Positions 1 to 8,857 of a stretch of DNA of 64,000 bases are shown here, piece after piece. Source of the DNA: Paractinoplanes ovalisporus (lineage in GTDB: Bacteria > Actinomycetota > Actinomycetes > Mycobacteriales > Micromonosporaceae); NCBI RefSeq assembly GCF_016834655.1, contig NZ_JAENHP010000002.1:806001-870000 (forward strand), written 5' to 3'. A program made the translations under genes and the position numbers. A model generated the notes under the pieces. The model had not been told where the DNA came from and did no database searches. It saw nothing but the letters and a program-made list of their open reading frames with translations. Within the stretch, counting starts at the first letter, position 1. Every line of letters begins with the position of its first letter.

Positions 1-18
1 CGCGCCCATCTTAGGTCT

Positions 19-66
19 TGCATCGTTGCAGAGCGAGGTGCACGATGTCTGCATCGTTGCAGAGCG
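19..66 (+). promoter_or_regulatory. Tandem LacI-type operator
   Basis: The 17-mer TGCATCGTTGCAGAGCG occurs twice, at 19-35 and 50-66, with a 31-bp period (about three helical turns). Each copy contains TGCATCGTTGCA, a near-palindrome around a central CG, which is the typical form of LacI-family operators. The second copy ends about 40 bp before the start of the sugar-importer gene. Control by a LacI-type sugar repressor is inferred; no such repressor gene lies in the window. Confidence 0.55.
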
Positions 67-106
67 GTTAAGACTCCGGGCAAACGAGAGCTCGAAGGAG
101 CAGATA

Positions 107-1450
107 ATGACAACCCGCCGTACCCTCCTGGCCGGTGCCGCCGGCGCCGGTGCCCTGACCGCCCTCGCCGCGTGCGGCGGCGGTTCGGACGACACCACCT
201 CCTCCCAGCCGCTGACCGCGAGCAGCAGCAGCGGCCCGCTCACCGGCTCCCTGACGATCTGGAGCCGATCCGGCGACCTGTTCAAGGTCTTCGACGCCGC
301 CATCAAGAAGTTCACCGCCGCCAACCCGGGCGTCACCGTCGACCACCAGGCCGTCGACATCGACGCCAAGCTGGCCAACACGCTGATCTCCGGCGCCGGG
401 GTGCCGGACGGCTCGTTCTGGGACGACGCCAAGATCGCCGGCCAGGCCGAGCACCTCTACGACCTGACCTCGCTGATCGCGCCCTACCGCGACCAGATCG
501 CCCCGCAGAAGCTGAGCGTGAACACCGTCGACGGCAAGGTCTACGGCGTCCCGTGGGACCTCAACCCGGGCCTGCTCTACTACCGCGAGGACCTGCTGCA
601 GGACGCGAGCATCGACCCGGCCGGGCTGGCCACGTACGACGATCTGCTCACCGCCGGCCGCAAGCTGCAGGAACGCAACGCCAAGGCCAAACCCATCCAC
701 CTCGACGCCGACCCGTTCCTGGGCCAGCTGTGGCTCGAGATGCTGGCCAACCAGCAGGGCACCAGCCTCAGCGACGACCAGGGCAAGCTGCGCCTCGACT
801 CCGAGGAGTACCGCCGCATCTTCACCTGGATCAAATCGGCGGTCGACGACAAGCTGGTCACCCACACGCCGTACCTCAAGCCGGCCGACATCGCCGCCCT
901 CGAGGACGGCACCCAGGCGTTCGTGCCGTGGGCGATCTGGTTCGACTTCGCACCGCAGACGCTGCTCAGCAAGACCAAGGGCAAGTGGCGCGCGGCCCCG
1001 CTGCCGGCCTGGACCGCGGGCGGCGCGCGCAGCGGCGCGATGGGCGGCTCCAGCTTCGTCATCCCGGCCAAGGCGAAGAACCCCGAACTGGCCTGGCGTC
1101 TGTACGAGTTCCTGACCGTCAAGGACGAGGGCATCCAGGCCGTGTACGGCCCGAGCGACACCTACCCGGGTGGCCTCAACACCTCGGTCCCGGCCTTCCT
1201 GCCCGCTCTCGACGCCGCCAAGCCCCTGTTCCAGCCGGTCGAGGCGCTGGGCGGCCAGGACCTGTGGAAGGTCGCGGTCGACGCCAGCAAGACCATCCCG
1301 GCCGCCGCCCCGATCCCGGCCTGGTGGGCCAAGTCGGTCGACTACCTCGGCAACAACGTGCAGCGCCTCATCCAGGGCCAGATGTCGGTCGACGACGTGA
1401 TCGGCGAGTCGACCAAGCAGATCCAGCGGAACCTGGTGGACCGCGCCTGA
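107..1450 (+). CDS. Sugar ABC transporter substrate-binding lipoprotein
   Basis: This is a family 1 (MalE/UgpB-like) solute-binding protein of 447 aa that captures a sugar or oligosaccharide outside the membrane for the two permeases that follow. The ATG at 107 has GAAGGAG at 94-100 and gives the N-terminus MTTRRTLLAG, with a twin-arginine pair and a lipobox L20-A-A-C23, so a Tat-exported lipoprotein is likely. An upstream in-frame ATG at 26 would bury the signal peptide and lies inside the operator. The stop overlaps the next start. The ATPase of the importer is not encoded here and is probably a shared MsiK-type protein (inference). The sugar is unknown. Confidence 0.93.
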   Translation: MTTRRTLLAGAAGAGALTALAACGGGSDDTTSSQPLTASSSSGPLTGSLTIWSRSGDLFKVFDAAIKKFTAANPGVTVDHQAVDIDAKLANTLISGAGVPDGSFWDDAKIAGQAEHLYDLTSLIAPYRDQIAPQKLSVNTVDGKVYGVPWDLNPGLLYYREDLLQDASIDPAGLATYDDLLTAGRKLQERNAKAKPIHLDADPFLGQLWLEMLANQQGTSLSDDQGKLRLDSEEYRRIFTWIKSAVDDKLVTHTPYLKPADIAALEDGTQAFVPWAIWFDFAPQTLLSKTKGKWRAAPLPAWTAGGARSGAMGGSSFVIPAKAKNPELAWRLYEFLTVKDEGIQAVYGPSDTYPGGLNTSVPAFLPALDAAKPLFQPVEALGGQDLWKVAVDASKTIPAAAPIPAWWAKSVDYLGNNVQRLIQGQMSVDDVIGESTKQIQRNLVDRA

Positions 1451-2319
1451 TGTCCGCGCTCCTGCAGAAGAGGGCGGCGCCGTACGTCTTCGTGCTGCCC
1501 TTCTTCCTGGTGTTCGCCGCCTTCGGGGCCTACCCCCTGGCGTACGCCCTGAGGCTGAGCTTCACCAAGTGGACCGGGGCCGGCGAGGCCCGCTGGATCG
1601 GCCTCGACAACTACACCTACCTGCTGACCAGCCCCGAGTTCTGGGCGTCGCTGGGCAACAGCTCGATCATGTGGCTGCTGGTGGTCCCGATCCAGCTCGT
1701 CGCCGGCCTCGGCGCCGCGGTGCTGCTCTCCAACGCGAAACTGCGGCTGCGCGGGCTGTTCCGGGTCGCCTTCATCGCGCCGTTCGTCACCCCGCTGGTG
1801 GCGATGGCGCAGGTCTGGATCGTCGTCTTCGACCGCGACTACGGCCTGGTCAACCACGCGCTCAACCTGATCGGTCTGCCCGATGTGGGCTGGCTGACCA
1901 GCACCGCCTGGTCGAAGCCGACGCTGGCGCTGCTGTTCCTGTGGAAGACCACCGGATTCGCCATCATCATCCTGCTGGCCGGGCTGCAGTCGGTTCCCAC
2001 CCACGTGTACGAGGCGGCCGACCTCGACGGTGCGTCCCGCTGGCGCCAGTTCTGGTCGATGACCGTGCCGTTGATGCGGCGCAGCCTGTCGTTCCTGCTG
2101 GTCATCCAGACGCTGGCGGTGTTCCAGATGTTCGCCGAGCCGTTCGTGGTGACCCAGGGCGGCCCGTACGGCTCCACGACCACCGCCGGCCTCTATCTCT
2201 ACGACCACATCACGGCCTCCGACCTCGGCACCGGGGCGGCCAACTCGTTCCTCCTGGTGATTCTCGTGTTCGCACTGTCGCTCATTTCCGTCCGGTTCCT
2301 GCGAGCCCGCGATGAATGA
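1450..2319 (+). CDS. Sugar ABC transporter permease (MalF/UgpA type)
   Basis: This is a 289-aa integral membrane subunit of the importer with about six membrane segments; the first is near residues 10-35. The EAA loop appears as EAADLDGASRWRQFWSMTVP, the contact site for the cytoplasmic ATPase. The ATG at 1450 shares its A with the TGA of the lipoprotein gene, indicating translational coupling. It forms a heterodimer with the next gene product (family knowledge). Confidence 0.93.
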   Translation: MSALLQKRAAPYVFVLPFFLVFAAFGAYPLAYALRLSFTKWTGAGEARWIGLDNYTYLLTSPEFWASLGNSSIMWLLVVPIQLVAGLGAAVLLSNAKLRLRGLFRVAFIAPFVTPLVAMAQVWIVVFDRDYGLVNHALNLIGLPDVGWLTSTAWSKPTLALLFLWKTTGFAIIILLAGLQSVPTHVYEAADLDGASRWRQFWSMTVPLMRRSLSFLLVIQTLAVFQMFAEPFVVTQGGPYGSTTTAGLYLYDHITASDLGTGAANSFLLVILVFALSLISVRFLRARDE

Positions 2320-3160
2320 CAAACGGCCAGGCATTCCCACGTACGCGTTACTGGCCGTCCTCGCGGTGCTCTTCCTCTACCCGATCTGGTGGGCGATCAG
2401 CTCCTCGATCAAGCCGGCCGCGGAAATCATCAGCGACCCGCTCAGCTTCAACCCGCTCGACGCCACCCTCGACGGCTACCGGGCGATGTTCGCCGACGTG
2501 CCGATCGGGACCGGCTTCGCCAACACGGCGCTGGTCCTGGTGGTCAAGGGCGCGATGACGCTGTTCTTCTGCCCGCTGGCCGGATACGCGTTCGCCAAAT
2601 ACCGGTTCGCCGGCAAGAACGTGCTCTTCGGGATCGTGCTGCTCACCCTGATGCTCCCCACGCTCGTGCTCATCATTCCGCTGCTGCTCGAAATGAGCGC
2701 GCTGGGCTGGGTGAACACGTACAAGGCGCTGATCCTGCCGGGCAGCATCGACGCGTTCAGCATCTTCTGGATGCGGCAGGTCATCGCCGCCATTCCGGAC
2801 GAGCTGCTGGACGCCGGAAGAGTCGACGGAGCCTCGGAATTCGGGCTGTTCCGCCGGATCGTCGTGCCGGTCATCCGTCCCGGTCTGGCCGGGCTGGCCG
2901 TGCTCACCATGATGAACATCTACAACGACTTCGTCTGGCCGGTCGTCGCCGTCAACGACGAGAAGCATCAGACGTTGCAGGTGGTGCTCTCGACGCTCGC
3001 GCAGAACATCACCGGCAACCGGATCGGCGCCGATTTCGCCACCGTCTGGAGCGAGCTCCTGGCGGCCAGCAGCATCGCGATGATCCCGCTGCTGCTCGTC
3101 TTCATCTTCCTGCAACGCCACTTCATCAACGGCATCCTCGCCGGCAGCGTCAAAGGCTGA
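2312..3160 (+). CDS. Sugar ABC transporter permease (MalG/UgpE type)
   Basis: This is a 282-aa second permease with about six membrane segments and the EAA-type loop DAGRVDGASEFGLFRRIVVP. Its ATG at 2312 lies 8 bp inside the preceding permease gene. It completes the membrane channel of the importer. The glycosidase gene begins 22 bp downstream, so the imported sugar is probably hydrolysed in the cytoplasm. Confidence 0.93.
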   Translation: MNDKRPGIPTYALLAVLAVLFLYPIWWAISSSIKPAAEIISDPLSFNPLDATLDGYRAMFADVPIGTGFANTALVLVVKGAMTLFFCPLAGYAFAKYRFAGKNVLFGIVLLTLMLPTLVLIIPLLLEMSALGWVNTYKALILPGSIDAFSIFWMRQVIAAIPDELLDAGRVDGASEFGLFRRIVVPVIRPGLAGLAVLTMMNIYNDFVWPVVAVNDEKHQTLQVVLSTLAQNITGNRIGADFATVWSELLAASSIAMIPLLLVFIFLQRHFINGILAGSVKG

Positions 3161-3182
3161 AACCCGTTTAGGAGCAACAACA

Positions 3183-5195
3183 ATGGCAGAGTATCCGCGG
3201 CCGCACTTCGACCGCTCGCACAGCTGGCTCAGCCTCGACGGGGAATGGGACTTCTCGTTCACCGAGCCCGTCTACGACCGGCGCATCACCGTCCCGTACG
3301 CGTGGGAGACCCGTGCCTCCGGCATCGCCGAGTTCTGGCAGCCGGTCGGCTGGTACCGGCGCCCGCTCGACGTGCCGTCGGAGTGGAACGGGCAGCGGGT
3401 CGTCCTGCATTTCGGCGCCGCCCATCATCTGACCACCGTGTGGGTCAACGGCATCGAGGTCGTGAGGCACGAGGGCGGCTATACGCCGTTCGAGGCCGAC
3501 ATCACCGACGCGCTCGCATCCGGAAACGGGGCGGAACTCGTCGTGCGGGTGGACGCACCGGCCGACAAGCGCGAGATCGCCCACGGCAAACAGAGAAGCG
3601 TTCCCCGTACGGACTACGACGGCGTCTGCTTCACCCCGAGCTCGGGAATCTGGCAGTCGGTCTGGCTCGAATCGCGTCCGGCCACGCACATCGGGTCGCT
3701 GTCGTTGCGCCCGACCGAAAATCTCGACGGCATTTCCGTACGGGTGAAGGTCGCCGGTCCGAATGCGGCCGGCGCGACGCTGAAGGTCGACGGAATCGCG
3801 GCCACGGCCGATCCGACGGGCGCCGCCGAGATCGAGCTGCCGATCGCCGAACCGCGGCTGTGGAGCCCGTCCGACCCGCACCTCTACTCCGTGCGCGTCG
3901 AGCTGGAAACCGCCGACGGCGTCGACCGGGTCAGCGGCTACACCGGGCTGCGCAAGGTCGAGGTCCGCGGCGAGGAGATCCTGCTCAACGGCGAACGCCT
4001 CTACGTCAAGGGCGTGCTCGACCAGGGCTACTGGCCGGAAACCGGCATCACCCCGCCCGGCGACGAGGCCATGATCCGCGACCTGGAACTGGCCCGGGAA
4101 CTGGGCTACACCCTCGTACGCAAGCACCTGAAGCTCGAAGACCCGCGCTTCATCCACCATGCCGACCGGCTGGGCATGCTGCTGTGGTGCGAACCGGCCT
4201 CGACCGGCACGTTCACCGAGGCGTCGACGGCCGCGTTCGAGGCGCAGATCGAGCCGATGGTCCGGCGTGACGGCAACTCCCCGGCGATCGTGATCTGGGG
4301 GCTCTACAACGAGGAGTGGGGCCTCGACTGGGACATCCCGGGTGACGCGGCCAAGCAGGAGGCGGTCGTCACGGCGTACGGGAAACTCGCCTCTCTCGAC
4401 CGGAGCCGGCCGATCGTCGACAACTCGGGATGGACCCACGTCCGCACCGACCTGCTCGACTGGCACTACTACGACGAGAGCGCGATCGGCTGGGCCCGCA
4501 CCCTGCGCGCCCTGGTCGAGGGGGAGCGCGACGACTTCCCGGTCAAGCTCGGGCCGGATTTTGTGGTGCACAAGGCGCTCGCCGTGCCGTCGCAACCGCT
4601 GCGCGGACTGCCCAACCTCAATTCCGAGTACGGCGGAGGTTTCACCAGTGTCGAGCGGGGCTGGCACCTGCGCTGGCAGACCCAGGAGTTGCGCCGCCAC
4701 GACCGGCTCTCCGGCTACGTCTACACCGAGCTGTACGACATCGAGCACGAGTCCGCGGGCCTGCTGACGTTCGACCGGCAGCCCAAGGACCTGGGCGGCG
4801 CCTCCCCGGTCGACGCCAACGCGACCACCACCCTGGTGCTGGACGTCGAGCCGGTGGCTCCCGGCCGCGACATCCTCGGCCCGGACGCGCAGTTCGGCGT
4901 GCACGTCTCGCACCACGGCCCCGAGCTGTTCGCCGGCACCCTGACGTGGGCGTGGGGTCCGATCTATTCGACGGCCCCGCTTCTGGGCGCCGTCGACGGT
5001 CCCGCGGTCGAGGCCAAGCCGTACGAACTCAGCGCGGCCGTTGCCGTGGCGGCGGTCCTGCCCGACGGCTGGTCATCTGGCCGTCTCCACCTGACCGCCG
5101 TCACCGCCGACGGCCGGGTCGCCGCCCGGGCCACCGTGGACGTGGACCGCAGCACCACTCCGCACATCGGCGACGACAAACTCGTCTCAAGGTGA
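3183..5195 (+). CDS. Glycoside hydrolase family 2 (beta-galactosidase/glucuronidase-like)
   Basis: This is a 670-aa retaining glycosidase. The order is an N-terminal jelly-roll sugar-binding domain (about 15-170), an immunoglobulin-like domain (about 170-265) and a TIM barrel. The acid/base is E377 in GLYNEEWG and the nucleophile is E482 in NSEYGGG, both fitting GH2. No signal peptide is present, so it acts in the cytoplasm on sugar delivered by the upstream importer. AGGAG at 3171-3175 precedes the start. Whether it acts on galactosides, glucuronides or mannosides cannot be read from the motifs. A GTCTCA-AGG-TGAGAC palindrome overlaps its stop codon (5184-5198). Confidence 0.9.
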   Translation: MAEYPRPHFDRSHSWLSLDGEWDFSFTEPVYDRRITVPYAWETRASGIAEFWQPVGWYRRPLDVPSEWNGQRVVLHFGAAHHLTTVWVNGIEVVRHEGGYTPFEADITDALASGNGAELVVRVDAPADKREIAHGKQRSVPRTDYDGVCFTPSSGIWQSVWLESRPATHIGSLSLRPTENLDGISVRVKVAGPNAAGATLKVDGIAATADPTGAAEIELPIAEPRLWSPSDPHLYSVRVELETADGVDRVSGYTGLRKVEVRGEEILLNGERLYVKGVLDQGYWPETGITPPGDEAMIRDLELARELGYTLVRKHLKLEDPRFIHHADRLGMLLWCEPASTGTFTEASTAAFEAQIEPMVRRDGNSPAIVIWGLYNEEWGLDWDIPGDAAKQEAVVTAYGKLASLDRSRPIVDNSGWTHVRTDLLDWHYYDESAIGWARTLRALVEGERDDFPVKLGPDFVVHKALAVPSQPLRGLPNLNSEYGGGFTSVERGWHLRWQTQELRRHDRLSGYVYTELYDIEHESAGLLTFDRQPKDLGGASPVDANATTTLVLDVEPVAPGRDILGPDAQFGVHVSHHGPELFAGTLTWAWGPIYSTAPLLGAVDGPAVEAKPYELSAAVAVAAVLPDGWSSGRLHLTAVTADGRVAARATVDVDRSTTPHIGDDKLVSR

Positions 5196-5232
5196 GACAC
5201 CTCCCGTCCCGGGTGCGCGGTCTGATGGCGAC

Positions 5233-5442
5233 ATGGAGTTCGCCGGGCTGGTGACCTGGTTCGGGGTGCTCGGCATGGTCGTGGCCGGGCTGGCCCTGAT
5301 CGCGGTCAAGGTTGTGCGCGTGGACGACGTTCCGGCGTACGTGGTGGGCCGGATCCGGTGGTGGACCGCGCACAACCTGGCCTTCATGCTGACCAGCCTG
5401 GCCGTCGCCGTGGCCGGGCTGCTGGTCCTCGCCGTCGCCTAG
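5233..5442 (+). CDS. Small two-helix membrane protein
   Basis: This 69-aa protein has two hydrophobic segments, about residues 5-27 and 48-68, separated by a basic loop with VGRIRWWTAHN. I do not recognise the family. The start at 5233 lies 37 bp after the glycosidase stop, so it may be the tail of that operon. Its TAG stop sits inside the CTAG target site of the MITE that follows; the same stop would remain if the element were removed. Confidence 0.6.
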   Translation: MEFAGLVTWFGVLGMVVAGLALIAVKVVRVDDVPAYVVGRIRWWTAHNLAFMLTSLAVAVAGLLVLAVA

Positions 5443-5603
5443 GGCCTGTCCTGCCGATCACGAGGGGCTGCGACGTGGCCCAGGCGGCGCCTGACGGCGT
5501 CCGCGAAGCGCCCACATACAACACCGGTATGCGGCCGCTTCGCGGCCGACGCCAGCCACCACCTGGACCTCGTCTCACTCCCGCGTGATCGGCAGGACAG
5601 GCC
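5443..5603. mobile_element. 161-bp MITE with CTAG target duplication
   Basis: There are perfect 20-bp terminal inverted repeats: GGCCTGTCCTGCCGATCACG at 5443-5462 and its complement at 5584-5603. They are flanked on both sides by CTAG (5439-5442 and 5604-5607). The interior has further partial self-complementarity (GGCGTCCGCGAAGCG against CGCTTCGCGG...GACGCC) and no transposase. The ends resemble IS5-like actinomycete elements; the IS427 group of IS5 is known to duplicate TA or CTAG. It sits between two convergent genes and could form a bidirectional terminator hairpin. Confidence 0.8.
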
Positions 5604-5616
5604 CTAGCCGGTCCGG

Positions 5617-6564
5617 TCAGCCGTAGCGCTGGACGAGCGCCCGCCCGATCGCGGCCAGATGATCCCGTACGCCCGGAGGGCCGGTCACCTCGATCCACTC
5701 GCCCAGCCCGGCCAGTTCGCCCGCGAGCGTGTATTCGTCGTAGCCACGGATCACGACCTCGATGCGGCCGTCACCCGTGGCACCGCCCACCTCGAGCCGG
5801 TCGCCGAACGCCATCCGGAGCAGGGCCGTCCCGTGGGACACGCACACCGCCCGGGCCTCCAGGGGCGTCCGCCTGCGGTCGACCTCGCCGGCGATCTCGC
5901 GCCAGCTCGCGGCCAGGTCGAAGTCTTCGGGCCGGTGCACGGGATCGCCGGTCGGCCGGACGGACGTCACGCGGTCGACCCGGAAGGTCCGGCGGCCGGC
6001 CTCGGTGTCGCCGACCAGGTACCACGACGGGCCCTTGGCGACGATGCCCAGCGGGTGGACGGTCCGCTCGGTCACGGCCCCCGTGCTGTCGGCGTAGCCC
6101 AGCCGCACCTGGACCCCACGGATCACCGCGTCCTGCAGGTCGTCGAGGAAACGCGGCGGCGGGTGCACGACGCGGCTCGACCCCCACCGCTGCGGGTCCC
6201 GGATCAGGGACGCGGCCGCCGCCTCGGCCTGCACCCGGAACGGCTCCGGCAGGGCCCGGACGAGCTTGCGGAGGGCCGCTTTCAGGGCCGGGGCCGCCGC
6301 CGAGGCCGGGCCGGCGGCCAGGAACAGGGCGCGGGCCTCGCCCTCGGTCAGCCCGGACAGGTCGGTGCGGGCGCCGCCGACCAGGCGCCAGCCACCGCCC
6401 CGGCCCTGTAGGGAATAGATGGGCACCCCGGCCGTGGACAGGGCGTCGAGGTCGCGCCGGGCGGTGCGCTCGGAGATCTCCAGCTCGCGGGCGACCTCGG
6501 CCGCGGTCAGCTGTTCGCGCTGTTGCAGCAGCAGGAGGATGGCCATCAGGCGGTCGGCTCGCAC
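5617..6564 (-). CDS. WYL-domain transcriptional regulator (YafY/DeoR-like HTH)
   Basis: This is a 315-aa regulator. The N-terminus has a winged helix (about 1-60, VRADRLMAILLLLQQ, then LEISERTARRDLDAL). A WYL sensor domain follows, with PSWYLVGD and FRVDRV, and a C-terminal WCX region. I chose the GTG at 6564 because the family begins at the RADRL helix; further upstream the reading frame runs into the divergent gene. A perfect palindrome 19-45 bp upstream of the start is its probable operator. It likely controls itself and the divergent epoxide hydrolase. Confidence 0.88.
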   Translation of the reverse strand: MRADRLMAILLLLQQREQLTAAEVARELEISERTARRDLDALSTAGVPIYSLQGRGGGWRLVGGARTDLSGLTEGEARALFLAAGPASAAAPALKAALRKLVRALPEPFRVQAEAAAASLIRDPQRWGSSRVVHPPPRFLDDLQDAVIRGVQVRLGYADSTGAVTERTVHPLGIVAKGPSWYLVGDTEAGRRTFRVDRVTSVRPTGDPVHRPEDFDLAASWREIAGEVDRRRTPLEARAVCVSHGTALLRMAFGDRLEVGGATGDGRIEVVIRGYDEYTLAGELAGLGEWIEVTGPPGVRDHLAAIGRALVQRYG

Positions 6565-6582
6565 ACCGCAGATCTTTCCCCG

Positions 6583-6609
6583 GAAACCGGTCAGAGGATG
6601 ACCGGTTTC
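6583..6609. promoter_or_regulatory. Palindromic operator between divergent genes
   Basis: GAAACCGGTCA (6583-6593) and TGACCGGTTTC (6599-6609) form perfect 11-bp arms around a 5-bp spacer, GAGGA. The spacer also supplies the ribosome-binding region of the rightward gene. It lies exactly between the WYL regulator and the hydrolase, which suggests the regulator binding site (inference). Confidence 0.65.
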
Positions 6610-6628
6610 GCCCCGCAGGATGGCGTCC

Positions 6629-7558
6629 ATGACCTCACCGACGGATTTTCCCGAGCCCACCCTTGTCGCCGTCAACGGCGTGGAACTTGAAGTCTTCGAA
6701 GCCGGCCGCGGGAACGCCGGACGGCCCATCGTGCTCTGCCACGGCTGGCCCGAGCTCGCCTATTCCTGGCGCTACCAGATGCCGGCCCTGGCCGCCGCCG
6801 GCTACCACGTCATCGCGCCCAACCAGCGCGGCTACGGCAACTCGTCACGTCCGGCCGAGGTGACCGACTACGACATCGAGCACCTGACCGGTGACCTCGT
6901 CGCCCTCCTCGACCACTACGGATACGCCGACGCCACCTTTGTCGGCCACGACTGGGGAGCCATGGTCGTCTGGGGCCTGGCCCTGTTGCGTCCGGACCGC
7001 GTCACCAAGGTGATCAACCTGAGCGTGCCCTACCAGGAGCGCGGCGAGAAGCCCTGGATCGAGTTCCTGGAGGAGCTGCTGGGCGGCGACTCCTATTTCG
7101 TCCACTTCAACCGGCAGCCGGGCGTCGCCGACGCCGTGTTCGACGAGAACGCCGCCCGGTTCCTCCGCAACCTGTACCGCAGGAACGTGCCCCCGACCGA
7201 GCCCGAGCCGGGCATGGCGTTCATCAACCTGGCCCGGGCCGGGACGCCGCTCGGCGAGCCCGTGATGAGCGACAGCGAACTGGCCGTCTACGTCTCGGCT
7301 TTCGCGTCGAGCGGGTTCACCGGCGGCATCAACTGGTATCGGAACCTCGACCGCAACTGGCGCCGGCTGGCCGACGTGGACCCGATCATCCGCCGGCCCG
7401 CCCTCATGATCTACGGCGACCGTGATCTGGTCGCGAGGTCCGAACGGCTGACCCATTTTGTGCCCGACGTGGAGGTGATGAGCCTGGACTGCGGTCACTG
7501 GATCCAGCAGGAGCTGCCGGAGGAGACCAACCAGGCCATCCTCAAGTGGCTGTCGTAG
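6629..7558 (+). CDS. Epoxide hydrolase-type alpha/beta hydrolase
   Basis: This 309-aa cytosolic enzyme opens epoxides to diols through a covalent ester intermediate. Visible are the oxyanion-hole motif HGWP (39-42), the nucleophile D108 in GHDWGA, a cap region rich in Y/F, and the C-terminal catalytic His in DCGHWIQQE. ATG 6629 is chosen over 6620 because an AGGA lies 8 bp before it. Its 3' end overlaps the convergent MFS gene by 17 bp. A haloalkane dehalogenase is less likely. The substrate is unknown. Confidence 0.88.
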   Translation: MTSPTDFPEPTLVAVNGVELEVFEAGRGNAGRPIVLCHGWPELAYSWRYQMPALAAAGYHVIAPNQRGYGNSSRPAEVTDYDIEHLTGDLVALLDHYGYADATFVGHDWGAMVVWGLALLRPDRVTKVINLSVPYQERGEKPWIEFLEELLGGDSYFVHFNRQPGVADAVFDENAARFLRNLYRRNVPPTEPEPGMAFINLARAGTPLGEPVMSDSELAVYVSAFASSGFTGGINWYRNLDRNWRRLADVDPIIRRPALMIYGDRDLVARSERLTHFVPDVEVMSLDCGHWIQQELPEETNQAILKWLS

Positions 7559-8849
7559 CCCGGCTCCGGGTCAGGTCGTTCAGGACCTCGGAGGCGGCCA
7601 GCTCGTCGCGGGCGGCCAGCTGATCGAACCCGCGGACGGGCGGATAGGCGTACGGGCCGAGGGTGGCGATGAGGACAGCGCCGATGACCAGCGCTCCCAT
7701 CAGCACCGGCATGACCGGATCGTACGAGCCCAGGTTGTCGTAGGCCAGGCCGAGCAGCAGCGGGCCGGCCGCGGTGCCCAGCAGGAACGCCGCCTGCACC
7801 GGGCCCAGGATCCGGCCGAAGTGGCGGGTGCCCAGATAGCGGGTGATGAGCACCGCGAGCAGGTCGCCCTCGATGCCGAACGCGACGCCGATGAAGGCGA
7901 CCGCGACGGCCGCGCTGCTGAACGGCGGGTGCAGGAAGAACATGCCGGCGATGGGCGCCAGCATCACGACCGGTCCGACGATCGGGCCGTGCACCCGGTC
8001 GATGATGAAGCCGCCCGCGACCCGGCCCACCAGCGAGGCCAGGCCGAACACGACGAGGAGCGTGCCGGCCTGGCCGTCGCTGAGCCCACGGTCGGTCATC
8101 ATCGGCACCAGGTGCACCTGCAGGCCGACCACGACGACACCGACCAGGCCGAGCCCGAGCGCTATCCCCCAGAACTGCCTCGTCCGTACGGCTTCGGTGA
8201 ACGTGCGGCCGGGCAGTTCGAGGCTGACGTCGCGGCCGTGCTCCCGGGTCTGCTGAACGAGCCGGCCGCGCACGTGGCGTTCGGCTCGGGCCCGCACGAA
8301 CAGCGTGACCATCGTGATCGACACGAGGGCGGCGATCACGGCCATTCCCCCGTACGCGGAACGCCAGCCGACGCTGGAGATGAGCGCGTCGGCCAGCACC
8401 GGCGCCAGAGCCACGCCCAGGCTGATGATGCCGGTCACGATGCCGATGGCGAGGGCACGGTTGTTGTCGAACCAGCTCACCACCGCGCGGGTGGCCGGCA
8501 CGACCGTTCCGGCCCCGAAGAAGCCGACGAAGAAGCAGGGGATGAGGTAGATCGCGGCGACCGACGGCACCAGGCCGATCATCGCCATGGACGCCGCGAA
8601 CAGCGCGAACGACGGCACGAGCAGATAGCGGGCGGCGAAGCGGTCAACGAGCTGGGCCACGATGACCAGGCCGATCGCCATCCCGACGGCACCGACCGAA
8701 TAGGCGGCGGTGACCGTGGTGCGGCTGAACCCGGTCTCCTCGGCGATCGGCAGCACGAACAGGCCGATGGTGGCCAGATACATCTGGGGGCCGACGGCGT
8801 TGGCGGTGCCGGCGCCGACGACCACCCACCAGGGGCTGCTGGTACGCAC
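7542..8849 (-). CDS. MFS transporter (OFA/monocarboxylate-like)
   Basis: This is a 435-aa transporter with 12 predicted membrane helices and a central cytoplasmic loop of about 40 residues. Overall it is most like the oxalate/formate antiporter (OFA) and monocarboxylate porters, which favours a small organic acid, but I cannot assign the substrate. The GTG at 8849 has GGAG 5 bp upstream and lies 8 bp after the SDR stop, so the two form an operon. The longer upstream frame is the shadow of the SDR gene. Confidence 0.87.
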   Translation of the reverse strand: MRTSSPWWVVVGAGTANAVGPQMYLATIGLFVLPIAEETGFSRTTVTAAYSVGAVGMAIGLVIVAQLVDRFAARYLLVPSFALFAASMAMIGLVPSVAAIYLIPCFFVGFFGAGTVVPATRAVVSWFDNNRALAIGIVTGIISLGVALAPVLADALISSVGWRSAYGGMAVIAALVSITMVTLFVRARAERHVRGRLVQQTREHGRDVSLELPGRTFTEAVRTRQFWGIALGLGLVGVVVVGLQVHLVPMMTDRGLSDGQAGTLLVVFGLASLVGRVAGGFIIDRVHGPIVGPVVMLAPIAGMFFLHPPFSSAAVAVAFIGVAFGIEGDLLAVLITRYLGTRHFGRILGPVQAAFLLGTAAGPLLLGLAYDNLGSYDPVMPVLMGALVIGAVLIATLGPYAYPPVRGFDQLAARDELAASEVLNDLTRSRATTAT

Positions 8850-8857
8850 GAGACTCC

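Noticed and set aside
172-1447. An upstream extension of the first permease frame overlapping the lipoprotein gene
   Set aside because: Arg/Pro-rich shadow sequence; the permease clearly starts at ATG 1450, overlapping the TGA of the lipoprotein gene.
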